From assembly GCA_037957365.1 (NCBI GenBank), contig JARHVA010004804.1:1365717-1429716 (forward strand): DNA of 64,000 bases. The letters are read 5' to 3'. Within the stretch, counting starts at the first letter, position 1; every line of letters begins with the position of its first letter. Below the pieces are notes generated by a model. The model saw only the letters and a list, made by a program, of their open reading frames with translations, ran no database searches and was not told the DNA's origin. This document shows, in pieces, positions 37,008 through 51,592 of this stretch. The translations under genes and the position numbers were made by a program. The DNA comes from Torreya grandis (lineage: Eukaryota; Streptophyta; Pinopsida; Cupressales; Taxaceae).

Positions 37008-40000
37008 TGTTGGCCAAAATTAGCCTACGTTAGAAAAAATTGTTTATAAAATGATATTAATTATTCCATAAGGTTAATAATAGGATTATCATCCCATGAT
37101 ATCCTTTAATGAGCCAAAAAGGGGGTCATTTGGAGCCAAATTTCCCAAAATATGCCAAAAGTGCATTAAGTCCCTTGATGAGCCTTCAAATAGAAATTTT
37201 AAAGGTTAAGTGAGGTTTTTTGAAGAATTAATTTTTTTTTTTACTTATTCCACATAATTTTGGTTAATTTCACTCCATAAAACATGTTTTATACCATTAT
37301 AAGTCATTTGGAGTCGAGGATAGATGTTTGAGTGAAGACGAATGTAGTTTTGGCCTTCTTAGAGGCATGGTTGAATAGGTTTTTTATGGGTTTTGCTTAG
37401 TAAAATAGTTTTATTGTATTTTTAAATAATATAAGGTGTATATAATTACATACAAAAGTCATATAAAATCATTTTTAGGTGTGAATATCATTTGAAATAC
37501 AAATTTAGACCCTTAGCCTATGATGCACAAGCTTGAAATATGGCCTTCAATGAGATTTCTACCTAGTTTCACTCCCTTGTAAGTATATGGGAGTTTTTTA
37601 TGGTTTTTTAAAGTCCCATAAATCATCACATAGCTTCACCAATAGTTTCCAATATATTATCAGAGGTGCTCTAGTTCATCACCTTCTCAGGCCTATGCAT
37701 TTGCCATGCCTAGGAAGGTCATTTCTTGGTTTCCATATCTATGTAATGAACCAAGCCTCAAAATTTTACATGGATTATAATTATATACCCATAAAATTAA
37801 ATAACACACTTTTCCATAGTTTACATATGTAAAATATCTCAAAAAGGCCAAAATTTAGTCTTGGAGCTCACAAGCCTAAAAGAAACCTAATTATAGAGAG
37901 AAAAGGGAAGAATAAGTGCACTTACATTGGGATTTGGGTTATTAAATTACTCAAAAATATTAATGAGCCAAATTGGTTTTCAAATATATTCTTATTTTTC
38001 TAAGGTCTCCTCTATATTTCTTCTAACAAGGAGTTTTGCATAAAAATAGGGCTACAAGGAGGTAGGGCTAGTAAGAGCCTCAAGAAAGAAATGAAGTGTT
38101 GGAAAGTGAATGAGATGATCAATAAATTTGGAAAAAGTATAATTATTATATTATAATCCATTTAAATAATATTTTTTCCTTCATCAAGGTTCAATCAAGT
38201 TTTGAGGTTTTTGAGTAAAGTTGTCATTCTCTATTAATGGTGGCTAATAAAACTTGTAGGTCTAAATGATTTTAAAAAGTGGGTTAAAAGTGTATTTATA
38301 TCACTAAAAAATGATTATGAATTTTTATTATGAGACACATAAAATCATGGTAACACCTAAGGAGGACAAAATATCTTGAGGAGCCTCAACTAGCTTGAGA
38401 TCACCATGCACATCTTCATGCCTAGAATGTTATAGGTCTTCCAGAGCTAATTATAAGAAATTTTTGTGGATCCATAAGTTTAAATGGATATAAAATGATC
38501 AAAATATATCATCCCAAGATTATTGAGAAGTTTTAATGACCATTAAAAGCATCAAGCAAGATGGAGAGCAAAAAACCTATCTCAAGCCTTAAGAAGCCTA
38601 TGTCCACTCACAGGTGGCCAAATAATTTTTTTCCATAATTGAACATAAAAAATAATGGATCGAGATATTTTATTAATGATAAATTTTCTCAAACATTCAA
38701 TAAATTTTACAAGCCTTTCAAAACCTAATTTTGGTGTTTTAGGCCAAAATGCACTCTCTTGACTGTGCATGCAACTAGGAGCTCGAGATGAATTTTCAAA
38801 TGCTTATTATGTTATCTATAATTTCAATAGGGATATTATATTTTATTATGTGTTGGATAAGTTTTTATACTTAATTTTCCAATAATTTATCAAGCCATTA
38901 AGTCTCACAACTCTATGAACAATCATTAAGGAGTAAAACCCTTCTTAAACCCTCACAACTTGGTTTTGGGAGAAGTGTTGTATTTTTTGAGACTTTTAAT
39001 TTAAAAATAATAAATTTTTAGATATTATTTGACATATTTTACCTTTATACACATTAATACATCAAATTTTAGAGGTAAAACTTAAAAAATTACAAGTAGG
39101 CCAAATTTAATGTTTTGGTTTGGCATGCAAATGTAGACAATCATAAAAAGAGTTTCTAAGGAACTTAAAAGATTAAATGATTAAATATAATTATTATAAA
39201 AGATATATTATATTTTACATATCAAAATTAAAAAATAATTAGGTTTTTATACCTAATAAATCTCAATATATGTTTATTTCTCTCTTCCTAGGTTTCTTGG
39301 TTCTCATTTTTTGAGTGTGTAGCAAGTCCAAATTGGTGATTCCAAATGTTTGTATTGACTAAAACTTGTAAAAAAAATGATTTTAATTATTTTTGGGGTC
39401 CATATTTGTCTTATATAAAAAATAATTAATTATTTTTACCCCATAAAATTCAATAAAATGGAGAAACTTATAGCCATACATGTTCAGAAATAAGATAAGG
39501 CAAGTTAAGACAACCCCAAAAGATGCATATCTTGAGTTATAATAAATTAAATGACTTGAAACTTTACATGGAGTTTTATTTTTATGTTATTAAAGTTTTA
39601 ATTTTTTTTAATTCCACTAATATACTTTATTAAATATAAAATGGAAAATTACAGGTCTGTTAAAGAAGCATTTCAAGGATTCTCACTTGTTTGTTCACAC
39701 ATGGAGTTGGTATCGAGTGTTTTAGGTCTAATTAAGAGCTTAAATTTTTTTTTAGGTATTTTAAATCATATATTATATTTTAAAATACTTTTTATAACCA
39801 TTATATTCTCAAATCATGAATATCCACCAAGTTACAAGCTCTCATGGTGCTTTTTAGGCTCAAAATGGCCTAGAAAGCTCATAGTTACAAGTCTAATGGA
39901 GGTATCCACCATTTTTTAAGGTATTTAAAGAATCATAAAACTTAATTTTGGAGTTATTTAAGTATTTTTATGTCCAAATATGTCTACCATGGTGTGAAGA

Positions 40001-41254
40001 TGACCTTGAATGGGAGTTTTATAGCAACCAATCAAGAAAGATTTGAGCTTGAAGACCTCCATTAATGGAGTCCAAAAGAGTTGCAGGTATCATGTTATTT
40101 TTTGAAGTTTTTAAAGAGATAATAAATCATAAAATATTACATTAAAAAAAACCCTTAATTTCTACCAAAAATAAAATTCTAAAGTAATAATCCTTCACAA
40201 AGTTGTTAGAGGCTTCTAGAAGACCAAGTAGAGATGTGGCGTAGAAGGCAAGCGCTCAAGTTGAGGGAGTTGAAGGGATTGTTAAGTAAAATGGGTAATT
40301 AAAGTAAATTATAAACTTTTAATACTTTATCCATGTATTGGATGATGACATCACTCAATTAATCAAGGTTTTAGACCTTAAGAGCCATTTCTAGTCCAAT
40401 GGGAAAAAAAGAAGCCTTTTGAGGTCAAAAGGAGCTTAAAGTGCAAGCAAGGGTGACTCTTAAGGAGACAAGGACAAAAATTAATGAATAAAACTATCCC
40501 TTATAAATTTAATGGTAAAATATGGTGGTTAAAATGCATTAATTGAGGATTGAAATCTTTTTCCTCCTCTTTTCTCTTCCCTTCTATATATCTCTCATTT
40601 TTTTCATTGTAAGATACTACTTCCTCTTGTGGTATGGCATAGTACTACCCAATTTGTAATTAAAAAATATATTGATATCAATATAAGAGTTCATTTACCT
40701 TTCTCTATGATTTCATCTTGTGTTTATTTGATTTTGTGCATGAGTAATTTGTGAAGGATCCCTCTTTCTTGGTGTTTGTCCTTCTCTCTTGCCCTTATGC
40801 AAGATATTTTTATGTTTACAGGTCTTAGGATGTGTTATATAAATCATGAGGTGAAGATAAGATGTGGATATGATCATCCATTCCTAATTTTTCTTATTTC
40901 CTTGAGATTTCTTAAGAAACATTTATGCAACTAGCTAGTTATGGAGTTTGTGTGAGTGTATGAGTTCTTGTCTATCATCTGTGTGTGTTTCAAAGTAAGG
41001 AGTGTCAAATATTGGTGTTTCACCTTTTTTTTCCTTTTTAGTTATCCCTTTCTCCTATTTCTCACCATTTTATTAGGAAATCAATAGTTTGGATTAGTTT
41101 TCTAAAAGCTTAATTGATACACCTAGGGAGTTATCCCATACCTAAAGGTTCACCTTCATTACAAGATACCCATAGCCTGGAGGTGTTCCCATTATGTTGC
41201 TAGGTTAAAAAGAACCTAAATAACCCTCTCCAAGAGTGAAAATATATGCCACAA
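37008..41254 (+). repeat. Family 1 LTR copy 2, ~4.25 kb, uninterrupted
   Basis: It starts TGTTGGCCAAAATTAGCC and ends near GCCACA at 41254. It serves as the intact reference showing where the nested elements entered copies 1 and 3: CTAAGG near 38361 and CAAGCCTTAAGAAGCC near 38585. TATA is at 40585-40591. Open frames within (37587-37832) are coincidental. Confidence 0.9.
40585..40591 (+). promoter_or_regulatory. TATA motif of family 1 LTR copy 2
   Basis: TATATAT after CTCTTCCCTTC, about 665 nt before the LTR end, in the same context as copies 1 and 3. Confidence 0.55.
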
Positions 41255-41261
41255 TAGTTTT

Positions 41262-41279
41262 TGTCATACCTAATGGGAA
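41262..41279 (+). promoter_or_regulatory. Family 1 primer-binding site, unit 2 (decayed)
   Basis: It reads TGTCATACCTAATGGGAA, preceded by CACAATAGTTT. The TGGGA end is kept; one G of the initial TGG is lost. Confidence 0.6.
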
Positions 41280-41360
41280 TACTATATTATTAACTTTACT
41301 GAAGGGTAATTGGTGTTGTTCTTCCTTATAATCAACCTTCAGAGGCACATTTTCAAACAT

Positions 41361-43600
41361 CAATGGTGAATCCACTATGAACATGCGCTGGTAAATTAGC
41401 CTAATCATCCAAAATCATATTCTTGGTATGTATACATAAACCCATTTTGATCAACATGTTTGTTCTTCACATCATTATCACTCATATTAGGCTAATAATG
41501 TTTATGTGTTCCCCTAAGTGACCCTCAAGTAACCTATCATCCCTATCATAGCCTTTACCTTCTTCCCACCCCTATGTATGAAAAATATCAACCCCTTTTT
41601 TATTCAAATCAATCTTATAATCCCCCTTGTCAAGACCATGTTTATCTTATTACATCCTTGTCAGGACTCAAATAAGCATTATCAAATTATATGAAGTTGA
41701 TAAGGGAGATTGGTAGGGGTTTAGAACTTTTTTTAGTCATCCCTATCCATGTTTTAAAATAGGCATGGAATTCTTTTTAGTTGGTCAATAATAGGTGGTC
41801 AATTTGTGAAGGTAAAAAATGGGGAGTTTTTGAGAGGGATAACAAAGTGTGGTTGATAATCATGGTCCAAATATTGGAGAGTGTGTTGATGTCTTATGAA
41901 GATCATCATGCTTAGTGAAATCAGTCATATGTGTCTTCTCCCCTTTAGGAGCCTCAGGCTTAGCCTCTAAGAGTTTAAAATCAGCCCCCTAACCAACCTT
42001 GTCAGGCCCATACATATCAAGAATTAGAGAAACAATATTGGACCAAGGGAGAGTAATCATGAAAATCAATAAGGAGGTTATACTTGGAAAATAATTCCTC
42101 ATTCATGTCATGGAGTGGATAAGTATCTTATTACATCATTTTTGGAGTGTGTGGGCATCTATTAAATAAGGTGACTATCCACATGTTGAGAAGCTAGAGA
42201 TGAAAGAGTGGATACTATCCATTGAAGAGGTGTTAGAGCATTGGGAGAGAGAACATATCAAACCAAAACAAATAATTTTACCCTCTCTTGCCCCTACACA
42301 CTCTCATTCAAGAGCATAAATCCATCCCACAATAGATCTCTCCCTATGCCAATGATCCTAGTTATATCATGTCCTCACTAGTGAGACAACCCTATCCTAG
42401 GGATATTCAATAATAAGAATAAAAAAAGATGGCTCAACACTATAAATTTACCTCATGGAAATTATTCAAGGAAGGCATAGAGATGAAGGAGGAGGTGTTA
42501 GTTGTGGTGACCCAAGAACCAGTCTTAGATAAGGAGGAAGTTTTGGTTTAAAAATCAAATGCTTTATGCATAGCTCAAATAAATGAGATTGTTTTTAAAT
42601 ATATAAAAGATCCCCTCTCCCCTCCTCAAGATCCACCAAAGACACCTCTCAATATCCCTAGATGGAGTATTACTCTCTTAAGTTTCAAACAAGATGAACC
42701 TCTTCACCCATTTACCATCCCCCTCTTGGAGAAAGAACCTATTTTACCAAGGATAGAGAAGGAAATTGTAGTCATAGGTGATATAAAAGAGGAAAATAAA
42801 AGTGTCTATGATTAAGAGATCATAATAGGTATACTAATTCATTTAGAGGAGGAAAAATTAGGTTTGGACCAACTTTCTTGGCTTGGCTTTGACACTCATA
42901 AATTAGAGCCTAAAGACGACAATCCTCAAGCTAAATATGGGGCAGACTTTGAAAGCACTATTGAATGTCCTCTCTACATAAATTAAAATGAATAAGGTAA
43001 TAATGAGGTTTCATTAGTTGATAAATCTCAAAATGAGGTGTCACTTGAATGTAGTGATGATGTATTCAGGTTTGAAGAAGATTGGTCAAATCAAGAGCCT
43101 CAAAAGCATTATGAGTTAGACCTTGCTTGAAATGATGAGCCTCCCTTATATACAAAGGAATAAGACCAATATATCTTATATATAATGATTCTTGGTGAAT
43201 TTGATACTATTTATCTTACAAGTGATTAAGAGGAATTTTATTTTTGGGCTGAACTGGAGCTCTTTTGCCCAAACCTAGATAGTCAACCTTCACATTCAAA
43301 AGAGTCATCAAGTGAAAAGTTTACAAGTGATCCTATAACCCTTAAGGAAGTGATATTAGATATATTTACCAAGGATAAATACCAGCATCAAGAAATTATT
43401 GAACTAGTAATGGATTTTGTTTATATTGGAGATATGTTTGTCCCATTTCATCCATTGGAGAGCATGCCAAAAAGATTGGCAATCAAGCAACCTAGTTCAC
43501 CACATTTAGTATCTCACAAGTAATGTATTTTTCATCCTTGTCGATTACAAATGAATGATATAAAATATTCCCATTTGACCCAAGAGGAAGTTACTTATAA
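41361..43600 (+). pseudogene. Family 1 internal protein, unit 2 (decayed, unrecognised)
   Basis: This is the same protein as 34510-36743. The acidic C-terminal half (about 42700-43520) is in one frame for some 270 codons with about seven stops: EKEIVVIGDIKEEN, then DDVFRFEED, SHSKESSSEKF, FVYIGDMF and PKRLAIKQPSSP. It ends KIFPFDPRGSYL near 43597 after a small frame change. Comparing units, stops in one copy often face CAA/CAG (Gln) or GAA/GAG (Glu) in the other, while some stops are shared, so part of the decay predates the duplication. Confidence 0.65.
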
Positions 43601-43867
43601 GTTTCATTTTTACACATTGTATAGTATGTTGCTTTTCTTTGAGTGTTTCATGCACATCCCTTATGTTTTGTTTTTTTCATTCCCTAAGTGATTTGATCAC
43701 ATTGTTATTTGTTTTTTATATGGAGAAGGGTTATCCAAACTTTGTAATATAATTTATATCTTCATATCAGTGTGTTTAATGAGATAGGAGACTCCTTTGC
43801 CCAATGGATACTAAGGTTACTGGTCTCTTGCATAGGTAGGCATGCAATCGTAAGAGGTCACTAGAAA

Positions 43868-45437
43868 TATTGACCAAAATTGGTGTACATCAAAAAAATA
43901 TGCCTATCCAATGTTATGTATTCCTCAATTAGGTGCATAATAGTATTATCATCCAATTATTTCCTTCAATGAGCCAAAAATGAGGTCATTTGGAGCTAAA
44001 TTGACCGAAATACACCAAAAGTGCTTTAAGTCACTTGATGAGCCTTCAAATACAAATTTTAAAGGTTAAGTGAGGTTTTTTGAAGATTTTTTTTTTTTAC
44101 TTCCTCCACCTGATTTTGGATAATTTTACCCATTATAACATGTTTGATACCATTATAAGTCATTTGGAGTGGAGGAGAGATGTTTGAGTGAAGAAGGATG
44201 CAGTTTTGGCCTTCTTAGAGGCATGGTTGAATAGGTTTTTTATGGGTTTTGCTCAGTAAAATATTTTGATTGTATTTTTAAATAATATAAAGTTTATATA
44301 ATGATATTCCTAAGGCATATAAAATTAGTTTTAGGTGTGAATATCATTCAAAATATAAATTTAGGCTCTTAGCCTATGATGCACAAACCTGAAAGATGGC
44401 CTTCGATGAGGTTTATGCCTAGTTCCACTCCCTTGAAAGTATATGGGAAGTTTTTATGGTTCTTTAAAGTCCCATAAATAATCACACACATTCCCCAATA
44501 GTTTCCAATCTATTATCAGATGTTCTATAGTTCATCACCCTCTCAGGCATATGCATTTGTTATGCCTAGGAAGGTCATTTCTTGGTTTCCACATTTGTGT
44601 AATGAACTAAGCCTCCAAATTTGACATGGAGTATAATTATATCCAACTAAAAGTGAGTCACACACTTTTATATAGGTTAAATATGTTCAATATCTCAAAA
44701 AGACCCAAATTTAGTCTTGGAGCTCCAACGTAAAAGAAGCCTAATTAGAGAGAGAAAAGGGTAGAATAAGTACACTTACCTTCATATTTGGTTCATGAAA
44801 TGACTCAAATATATAAATGATCCAAATGGGTTGTAAAATATATTATTATTTTTCTTATTTCACCTCTAGATTACTCCAAATAAGGAGCTTTGCATAAAAA
44901 CAAGGCTACAAGGAGATAGGGCTAATCTCAGACATGAAAGAAAGTGTTGGAGAGTGAATGAGATGCTCAATAAAGTTGTAAAAACTCTAATTATGATAAT
45001 ATAATCCATTTAAATAACTAGGTTTCATTCATCAAGGTTCAATCAAGTTTTGAGGGTTTTGAGTAAAGTTATCAATCTCCATTAATAGTGGCTAATAAAA
45101 GTTACAAGTCTAAATGCCTTGTAAAAGTGGGTTAAAAGTGTATTGATCTCCCTAAAAAATGATAAAGAATGTTGATAATGAGACACATGACATTATGAAT
45201 TCACATAAGGATTACAAAAGAGCTTGAGTATCATCAAATAGCTTTAGACCACCATGCACACCTTCATGCCTAGAAAGTTGCAGGCCTTCCAAAGCTAATT
45301 CCAAGAAAGCTTGGTGGATCCAAAAGTGGAAAGGGGTATAAAATTATCCAAAGACATAAACCCAAGAGTTATGATTATTTTTAATTTCAATTAAATTACT
45401 TAATAAATATGAAGATCAAGAAACCTATCTCAAGCCT
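43868..45437 (+). repeat. Family 1 LTR copy 3, left part
   Basis: The start has decayed to TATTGACCAAAATTGG. It aligns with copies 1 and 2 up to CAAGCCT at 45437, where the 15.5-kb family 2 element is inserted; it resumes at 60916. The 12-bp context CAAGCCTTAAGAAGCC of copy 2 is split exactly here. Confidence 0.9.
45433..45437. repeat. Target-site duplication AGCCT, left copy
   Basis: AGCCT is repeated at 60916-60920, directly outside TG and CA termini of the nested element. Copy 2 has a single AGCCT at this place. Confidence 0.9.
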
Positions 45438-48400
45438 TGTTGGTGATTTGGCTTATCAAGGACAAATATCAACCCCTGTAATTTGAAACTTTCCAGGATC
45501 ATGTCAATAGTCTCTACAAGTTGGTTAAATAGGTGTATTTTTGCCTAAAAGGACAATTATTTATCTTTAAATTTATAAATTAGATTCAAAATTTATTAAA
45601 ATCCTTCATATTACCTTGAAATACTTTTATATGCATGATATTATCCTAAGTCCAAAGTTTAATGACATAAAAAGGTGTTTAAATGTAATTTAAAGCCCCA
45701 AAAGGCCCTTTTCTACCTCCCACATGCTAATTTTGGCCTTTTAGAGCATGTAAATAATTTATTTTTTAATTTTTTCATGTTAAATACTCGTCGATATCAT
45801 TGTCATGCATCAAAATTGGTGGTGGAGGTCATAAATTTTAATAAAAGGCCAAAAAGAAGTTATTTTCACCCATTTCACAAAGAAAGGTATGGATCTGTAC
45901 AAAATTATGTACATATGAGGCATGAAAGAAAGGAATTAGGACATGAAATCTCTTCCATAAGAGTTTCATGGTATTTTGGTGTAATACAGGTTGAAAATCG
46001 TTCATCTTCAAGCAATTGGCCATTTTGCACAAAGAGACCTACCTATAAGTTTGTTGATGGTACGGTTTGTAGAATGTAAGTACAGGTCTAAATTTTGGGG
46101 AAAAGAAACTAGACTCAAATGGATTCCTCATTTATTAATTGGTTTTTAAATTAGATTATCTACCCTCATGTACCATTCATTTGAACTCAGATTAATTTTG
46201 TAGTCTTACAACCAGGAAGGCAACTGATTTTCCTCAAGTTCTCCTTACCAAGGCAACATTTTCAAAATAATCAAGTTTTTATAAAATATTTTTAACCTAA
46301 TATTCCTTTCCATGGCCTTATTTATTCATCTTTTAGACATTTTAAGGTCAAACAAAGCTCTCAAAGACAACTAGTGTAATCTATAGTTTGGCATGCCTCT
46401 GAGGAGAAATTGTACGCTTTTGGGGAGAGTGGATTTTCAATTTTTCTTGTTTATATCCTTGGAATCAATTTCATTCATGTTTTCATGTTTTAAATAAATT
46501 TTACCTAAGAAATTATAAAAAATATCCATGTTTTATCTCATATTGGTTCTCTCAAATGTTTCAAATGGGCTAGTTTAGCATATTTTGAAGAAATTTGCAT
46601 ATTTTAAGGTTTTTCTATAAACCTATGTTTCAAATTTTAGATCCTTGCCTTTCTCCAATGTCATACAAATTAATATGGTGTGATGTTCATGTGTTCATTT
46701 TCTCATCTAAATATTCACCTTGGTCTTATCATTCTTCCTAGTGTTCCTTTCCACCTCCATCCCATTCACCCCATATCACTATCTGACCACTGTATTCTCA
46801 CTGTGTTTTCTACCTTTTTCCCATCCTTCATGTTTTTCATCATATTTCATCCCTTCCCCCTCACACCCATATCCATTCCATGGATCATTATCAAGAGAGT
46901 TGAGTTTGGTAAATAACCATCACAAGCATGAGAAATAAAGTTTGTAGGCCAATCAAATATCATATACACTCAGGAAATGAGGCTTACTATAGGCCAACAT
47001 AGTCAAACAATTGATCATGAAGGTTCAATAAAATGGTCAAGGTGAGAAAAAATTTATTAAGGGTTTAGGAATATCATTAAATTATTGTCATGAGAATAAA
47101 ATAGGATGGAAGTCATCATGAGCATGAGAAATAATTCATATGCACCAATGAAGTATCAAAATATAGTCATAGAGGAGACCTACAACAAAAGAATAACATG
47201 GTTATATTAGCCATGAAGAACACAAGCCAAATATTTAAATGAAGGATCTCATCATAATTGTCTCTATAAAATCCAACTAAGGACACCTACATCCAACTCA
47301 AGACCCTATAGTCAATAATATAGACAACAATGGAAGCATATTTAGGTTTTAAGACCTTCAAAGAGGTCATTATGACTAATAAGGATCTTTGAAAGTTAAT
47401 GACTCTTAATATTTTTTTATATGTTTGAAAATCCCTCCAAGTAGTCCTAAATATTGTCATTGTCCATACAAAGGACATCATTTTAGTATAGTCAAGTGCA
47501 TATAGGAAGAGAAAGTTTGTTTAAAAAATGATGGTAGGTATAGTATTTTTCCAAGAAAAAGGTATTAAATTAATGAAAAAGGAGAGGTAAAAATTTCTCA
47601 AAGCCTAAATGACATCCAATTTCATGAAATGGTGAACTATAATCCTAAAGGAGGAGGTGACCTACAGGGCTATGCCTTTTTAATAATGATAACTATAGTA
47701 AGAAAGACTTTATAAGGCTTAAGAGGCTAATCTGATTATCAAGGGATAGTCAAGCATTGATATTAAAATTTCAAGGAGATATAAAGGAAAATAACACATT
47801 CAAGTTTTAATAAGGGATTAATTGGAGGAAGTGATCACCTACAACAATCAAAAAGAAGCCTACAATTGTCAAGCATTGCTTTGAATATGTAACAAGGGTT
47901 TTGAATACTTAAATAAGGTTTTGATTTTTGTATAGTAACCACATAACATAGTGACACTAAATGACATCTTATGTTTTTTATACCCTCTCCAAGCATATAA
48001 GGACCTTGTTCTCAGCATGTACAAGGGCTAATAAGTATGAAAACATAGTCAAGCACATAATAAAAGGTCCATGATCATGAGGAGATGATTGATTTATAAG
48101 AATGAATGTTTTAAAGAGGGATAAATTGGTTTAAAATGTGATTGATATGATAAAAAATAATAGAGTGATACAATTATCAATTCCTCAAAACATTCATCTA
48201 TAACCACATAGGCTAAAGGACCTTTAAGCTAGTATGCTTCATGAGGTATAGACACTGATTCTTCTTGAATAGTTTAGCGATTGTTTAGATCTATTTAAGG
48301 TGAGAGATGGAAAACATGAGGTCAAATTTTAATAGTATATACTTTCCAAGATAACCTACAAGTTTTCCTTTTCAAATCAACACCTATATCCCTACTAAAG

Positions 48401-48703
48401 GGTAGAAGTAGCTTTTGAGCTAATTGAATAGAATACAATGTTTTTTAAGGTGATAATATGCATAGGAAGATGTTTCATGAGAAAAAAAAGATAATGATAG
48501 AAAGGATAATCAATATTTCATCATGATAGACCTTCAAGAACACAAATATGCAGTCAAAGTCAACTTAAAACTTGCACCTACAACCAATAATGGCAATACC
48601 CTCATAGTCATTTACTAGAAAACCTAATTCAAGGGACTTCTAGGTCAGGATATGGTTTAATATGAGATTTTATCTTCAATTAAATTACTATTGAACTTTC
48701 ATA

Positions 48704-48739
48704 TCATCATAATCATCATCATCATCATCATCATCATCA
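48704..48739. repeat. ATC/TCA microsatellite
   Basis: About eleven TCA-type trinucleotides, with one interruption. The matching place in the 3' LTR (near 58070) has no such run, so it expanded after insertion. Confidence 0.8.
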
Positions 48740-50862
48740 AGCTATTAAGAATCATTTCTAATCTCACAAGACATAGTATAGGCTTCTATACAGAACTATG
48801 CACATAAAGAGACCTAAAATCTTGTTTGAGGAGACATGAAGGTTGAGGAGGCTAGTCAAAGGGTATGGAATCACTCCAAGAAGAATTTTATGATCCTTTT
48901 AAAAAAATATTCATCATTTTTAGGCCCAATCACCATGGTAAAAGAAGAAAAATATAGTCAACCACATGCTCAAACCATGCAAGAGAGGTAATTTTGAGGG
49001 ATTTTTGAATATTTTAGCATCTATAGGTGATTTAAAGACTTGAAATTTGGTAAAAAAAATCATCATAACTTGAGGAATACTACATATAATTTAAAATTCC
49101 ATTGTACAAGTGTAAATATTTGCTATTTTGACACCGTCTCTCACTAGTTAAAAAATAATCACAATGGAGCAAGAGGAGGTCAAAGTGGGTTTTGAAGTGA
49201 TAAAAAGGTTTATAATCTCATTGGATTATTTTAAAATCATGTTATGATGATAATAAATATTAATAATACATTAGGATAATGTTTAAACTCCAAATCACAT
49301 GCAAACCATGCCCTTGAGGGCTCATTTAAGCAAGTAGACCTATAGGCTAAAAGGTAATTTTGGATCTATCAAGAAATAAGACACATAAAAAGTTTTTTGA
49401 TAACATGTTAAAAGTCTCATGATGATTATTTTAGGTATATATAAGTAATGGAATATTAAATTTTAGTCCAAGGAGGAAATCCAATTTCTATAGCTCCAGA
49501 CACCCTTTCAGGAAACCTGATCAGATGCTCATATATTTAACCAAGTGAAGCATTTGGAGAAAATATCTTAGAATTATTTTAGTAAACATATTAACTTATA
49601 ATTAATGAAAATTTAGGTTGTTTTATGGGTTGTGATTTATAAACAATCACTAAGAGCGTAGGCAATCTAGAATGCAAGCAAAACCCTACAAGAAAATTTC
49701 CTTCACGTGATATCTTATAATATATTTTGAATGGGAACACAATATTTAAAAATATTTTGAGGGGGAAAGTATAATAAAAATTCATGGAAATAATTTTGTA
49801 TTTGGTGGTATGTGCTTCATGAATCATTAGTAAGAAGATTCAGCTCTAAAAACCTCACAAACCCTAATAATGACTAGTTTTGAGAAAATTTGATTTTATT
49901 TACATAAAAATATTAACCTAAAACCTCTTAAAAAATAAATTATACTCAGAGAGGATTACATCAATGCTAATTTTTTGTATAGATTTATATGGAACAGGGC
50001 AAAAATTAGGTTTGTATAGAAAAAAGTATGAAAAATGAGGTACAAGGCATTTAAATGAATCCAATTCATAGAGATTGAAGCTTGAGACTTTTTTTAATCC
50101 TAAAATATTCATATGGTCAAAAATACACCTGTAAGTTCCCATACCATCTCCTTCAAAACATCCACTTTGCAAGGAATTTAGAGCAAAATTGACCTATCAA
50201 CCATGGTGACTGAATGACATGAGTTTCTTCATCAAAATCACCTATCTCATGGTGGGATGAGTTTTTACAAGTATAATATCATTATTTTTTTCAGGTTTCA
50301 TGGTTTTCATAAAGTTTTTCATAAGCCAACAATTATATAAAGTTACTCTACTAGGCCTATTTGGCAAGAAAGTCAACTAAGGAGTGGCATTAAAATCCTA
50401 TCAAGGAGTTATCTTAGAGTTGCCATGCTAAATATATTCTCTTCAAATGTATATATAATTCAATTTAAATTCTTTAATTTCCAATTCGTGCAAAGAAGGA
50501 CCAAAGGGGTAGTTAACTAGTCTTAACTACAAATGACTTTAGTTGATTAGTCTTGAGTTAACCAAACAATTTATGCACATTCCTTTGATTTTCATGAAAA
50601 TCAAGGACTTTAAATCAATTAAAGTTGAGTAATTCACAAAAATATTCTGTAGTATTCATTCATGAATAATTTTTACTAACTCAATAAGGGCCCACCTCTT
50701 TTTCTAATGCCAAAGAGAGATTCATGCAAGATTTTCAACAAAAGGAGATTTATTGAGGACTTTAATATCAATTTGTAATTGAAGTTTGATTGAAAATGAA
50801 GTGATGTTTACTCTTATTCCATATTCTATTCCATTCTTGGATTTATATTCTCTTCTCTTTTC

Positions 50863-50869
50863 TATATAT
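50863..50869 (+). promoter_or_regulatory. TATA motif of family 2 5' LTR
   Basis: TATATAT after TCTTCTCTTTTC, about 705 nt before the LTR end; repeated at 60206-60212 in the 3' LTR at the same distance. Confidence 0.55.
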
Positions 50870-51574
50870 GTAGGCTTTTAGGCCATTTTTTAAGATCAAT
50901 CCATCCCTCTTTTGGCATGACTAGACTCTGCCAAGATTGAGTTTTGTAACCTTTTAAGATGAATAAAATTATTAGTTTTAGATTCCATATTATGTTATAG
51001 AGTGTAATATTGGTTTTATTTGAATATGTGGTAGAAATTTCTCCCTTTTCAAGTCCTAATCTCACCTAGTTACTAGTAAGCTAATTTATACAGTTCATGT
51101 TTTAGTGTTTGATGTCATTTCGCTAAGATAACAATGATATAAGTGACTAGTTAGTGTCTTGAATCAGGCATATTCCATCAATTCCCTTAGTATTTGATCA
51201 ACTAATAAAACCTATACATGAAATATTGATGCATAGGAGTCATTTGGGGTTGTATTTTTAGTCATTATTTTGTCTTATCAGTGTTTTATGAGTTTAGGTA
51301 GAGTGGATAATCAAAAAATATAGGTGTATCACCAATAGTAGAATAAATTTCAATTTCAGTTTCCTTCTTCCCCCTTTTCATCCCAAAAATTAGTAGTTTA
51401 GTAGCAAAGCAAAGTGATACATCCAAGTAGCTAGCTTCATCAAATCTAGAGGTCAGGTCTGAGTTAGGGTGTCCCACACCTTAGATCACTCCAATGTTAG
51501 TCCAAGTGTTAAAGAGTTTCAGAGTAAAATATATCATCCTTAGAGCATGTTGCTACTTAGGTTGCTAATAATTC

Positions 51575-51592
51575 TGGCATGCCAAGTGGGAC
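51575..51592 (+). promoter_or_regulatory. Family 2 primer-binding site
   Basis: It reads TGGCATGCCAAGTGGGAC, 4 nt after the LTR end. The initial TGG fits pairing to a tRNA CCA end. I cannot name the tRNA with certainty. It is the best preserved member of the set at 2046, 7007, 17134, 34411, 41262 and 63784. Confidence 0.75.

Larger units (their letters stand above)
41255..43867 (+). mobile_element. Family 1 internal region, unit 2
   Basis: It aligns end to end with 34405-37007. It begins with the primer-binding site and ends GTCACTAGAAA just before the third LTR. The presence of a second complete internal region between LTRs makes the arrangement a tandem array rather than a single element. 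Confidence 0.85.
45438..51570 (+). repeat. Family 2 5' LTR, 6.1 kb
   Basis: It starts TGTTGGTGATTTGGC and ends GTTGCTAATA (CA decayed). TATA is at 50863-50869. It aligns with 54357-60915 but lacks about 430 nt near 47270 that the 3' copy carries. The 134-codon frame at 45675-46079 is broken in the 3' LTR and is not a gene. Local expansions include an ATC microsatellite near 48704. Confidence 0.9.

Noticed and set aside
45675..46079. 134-codon open frame on the plus strand
   Set aside because: It lies in the family 2 LTR, and its counterpart in the 3' LTR (near 54600-55000) has stops and frame changes.
46680..46938. Overlapping hydrophobic open frames, repeated at 55543-55837
   Set aside because: They are pyrimidine-rich LTR sequence without conserved frame; hydrophobicity follows from T-rich composition.
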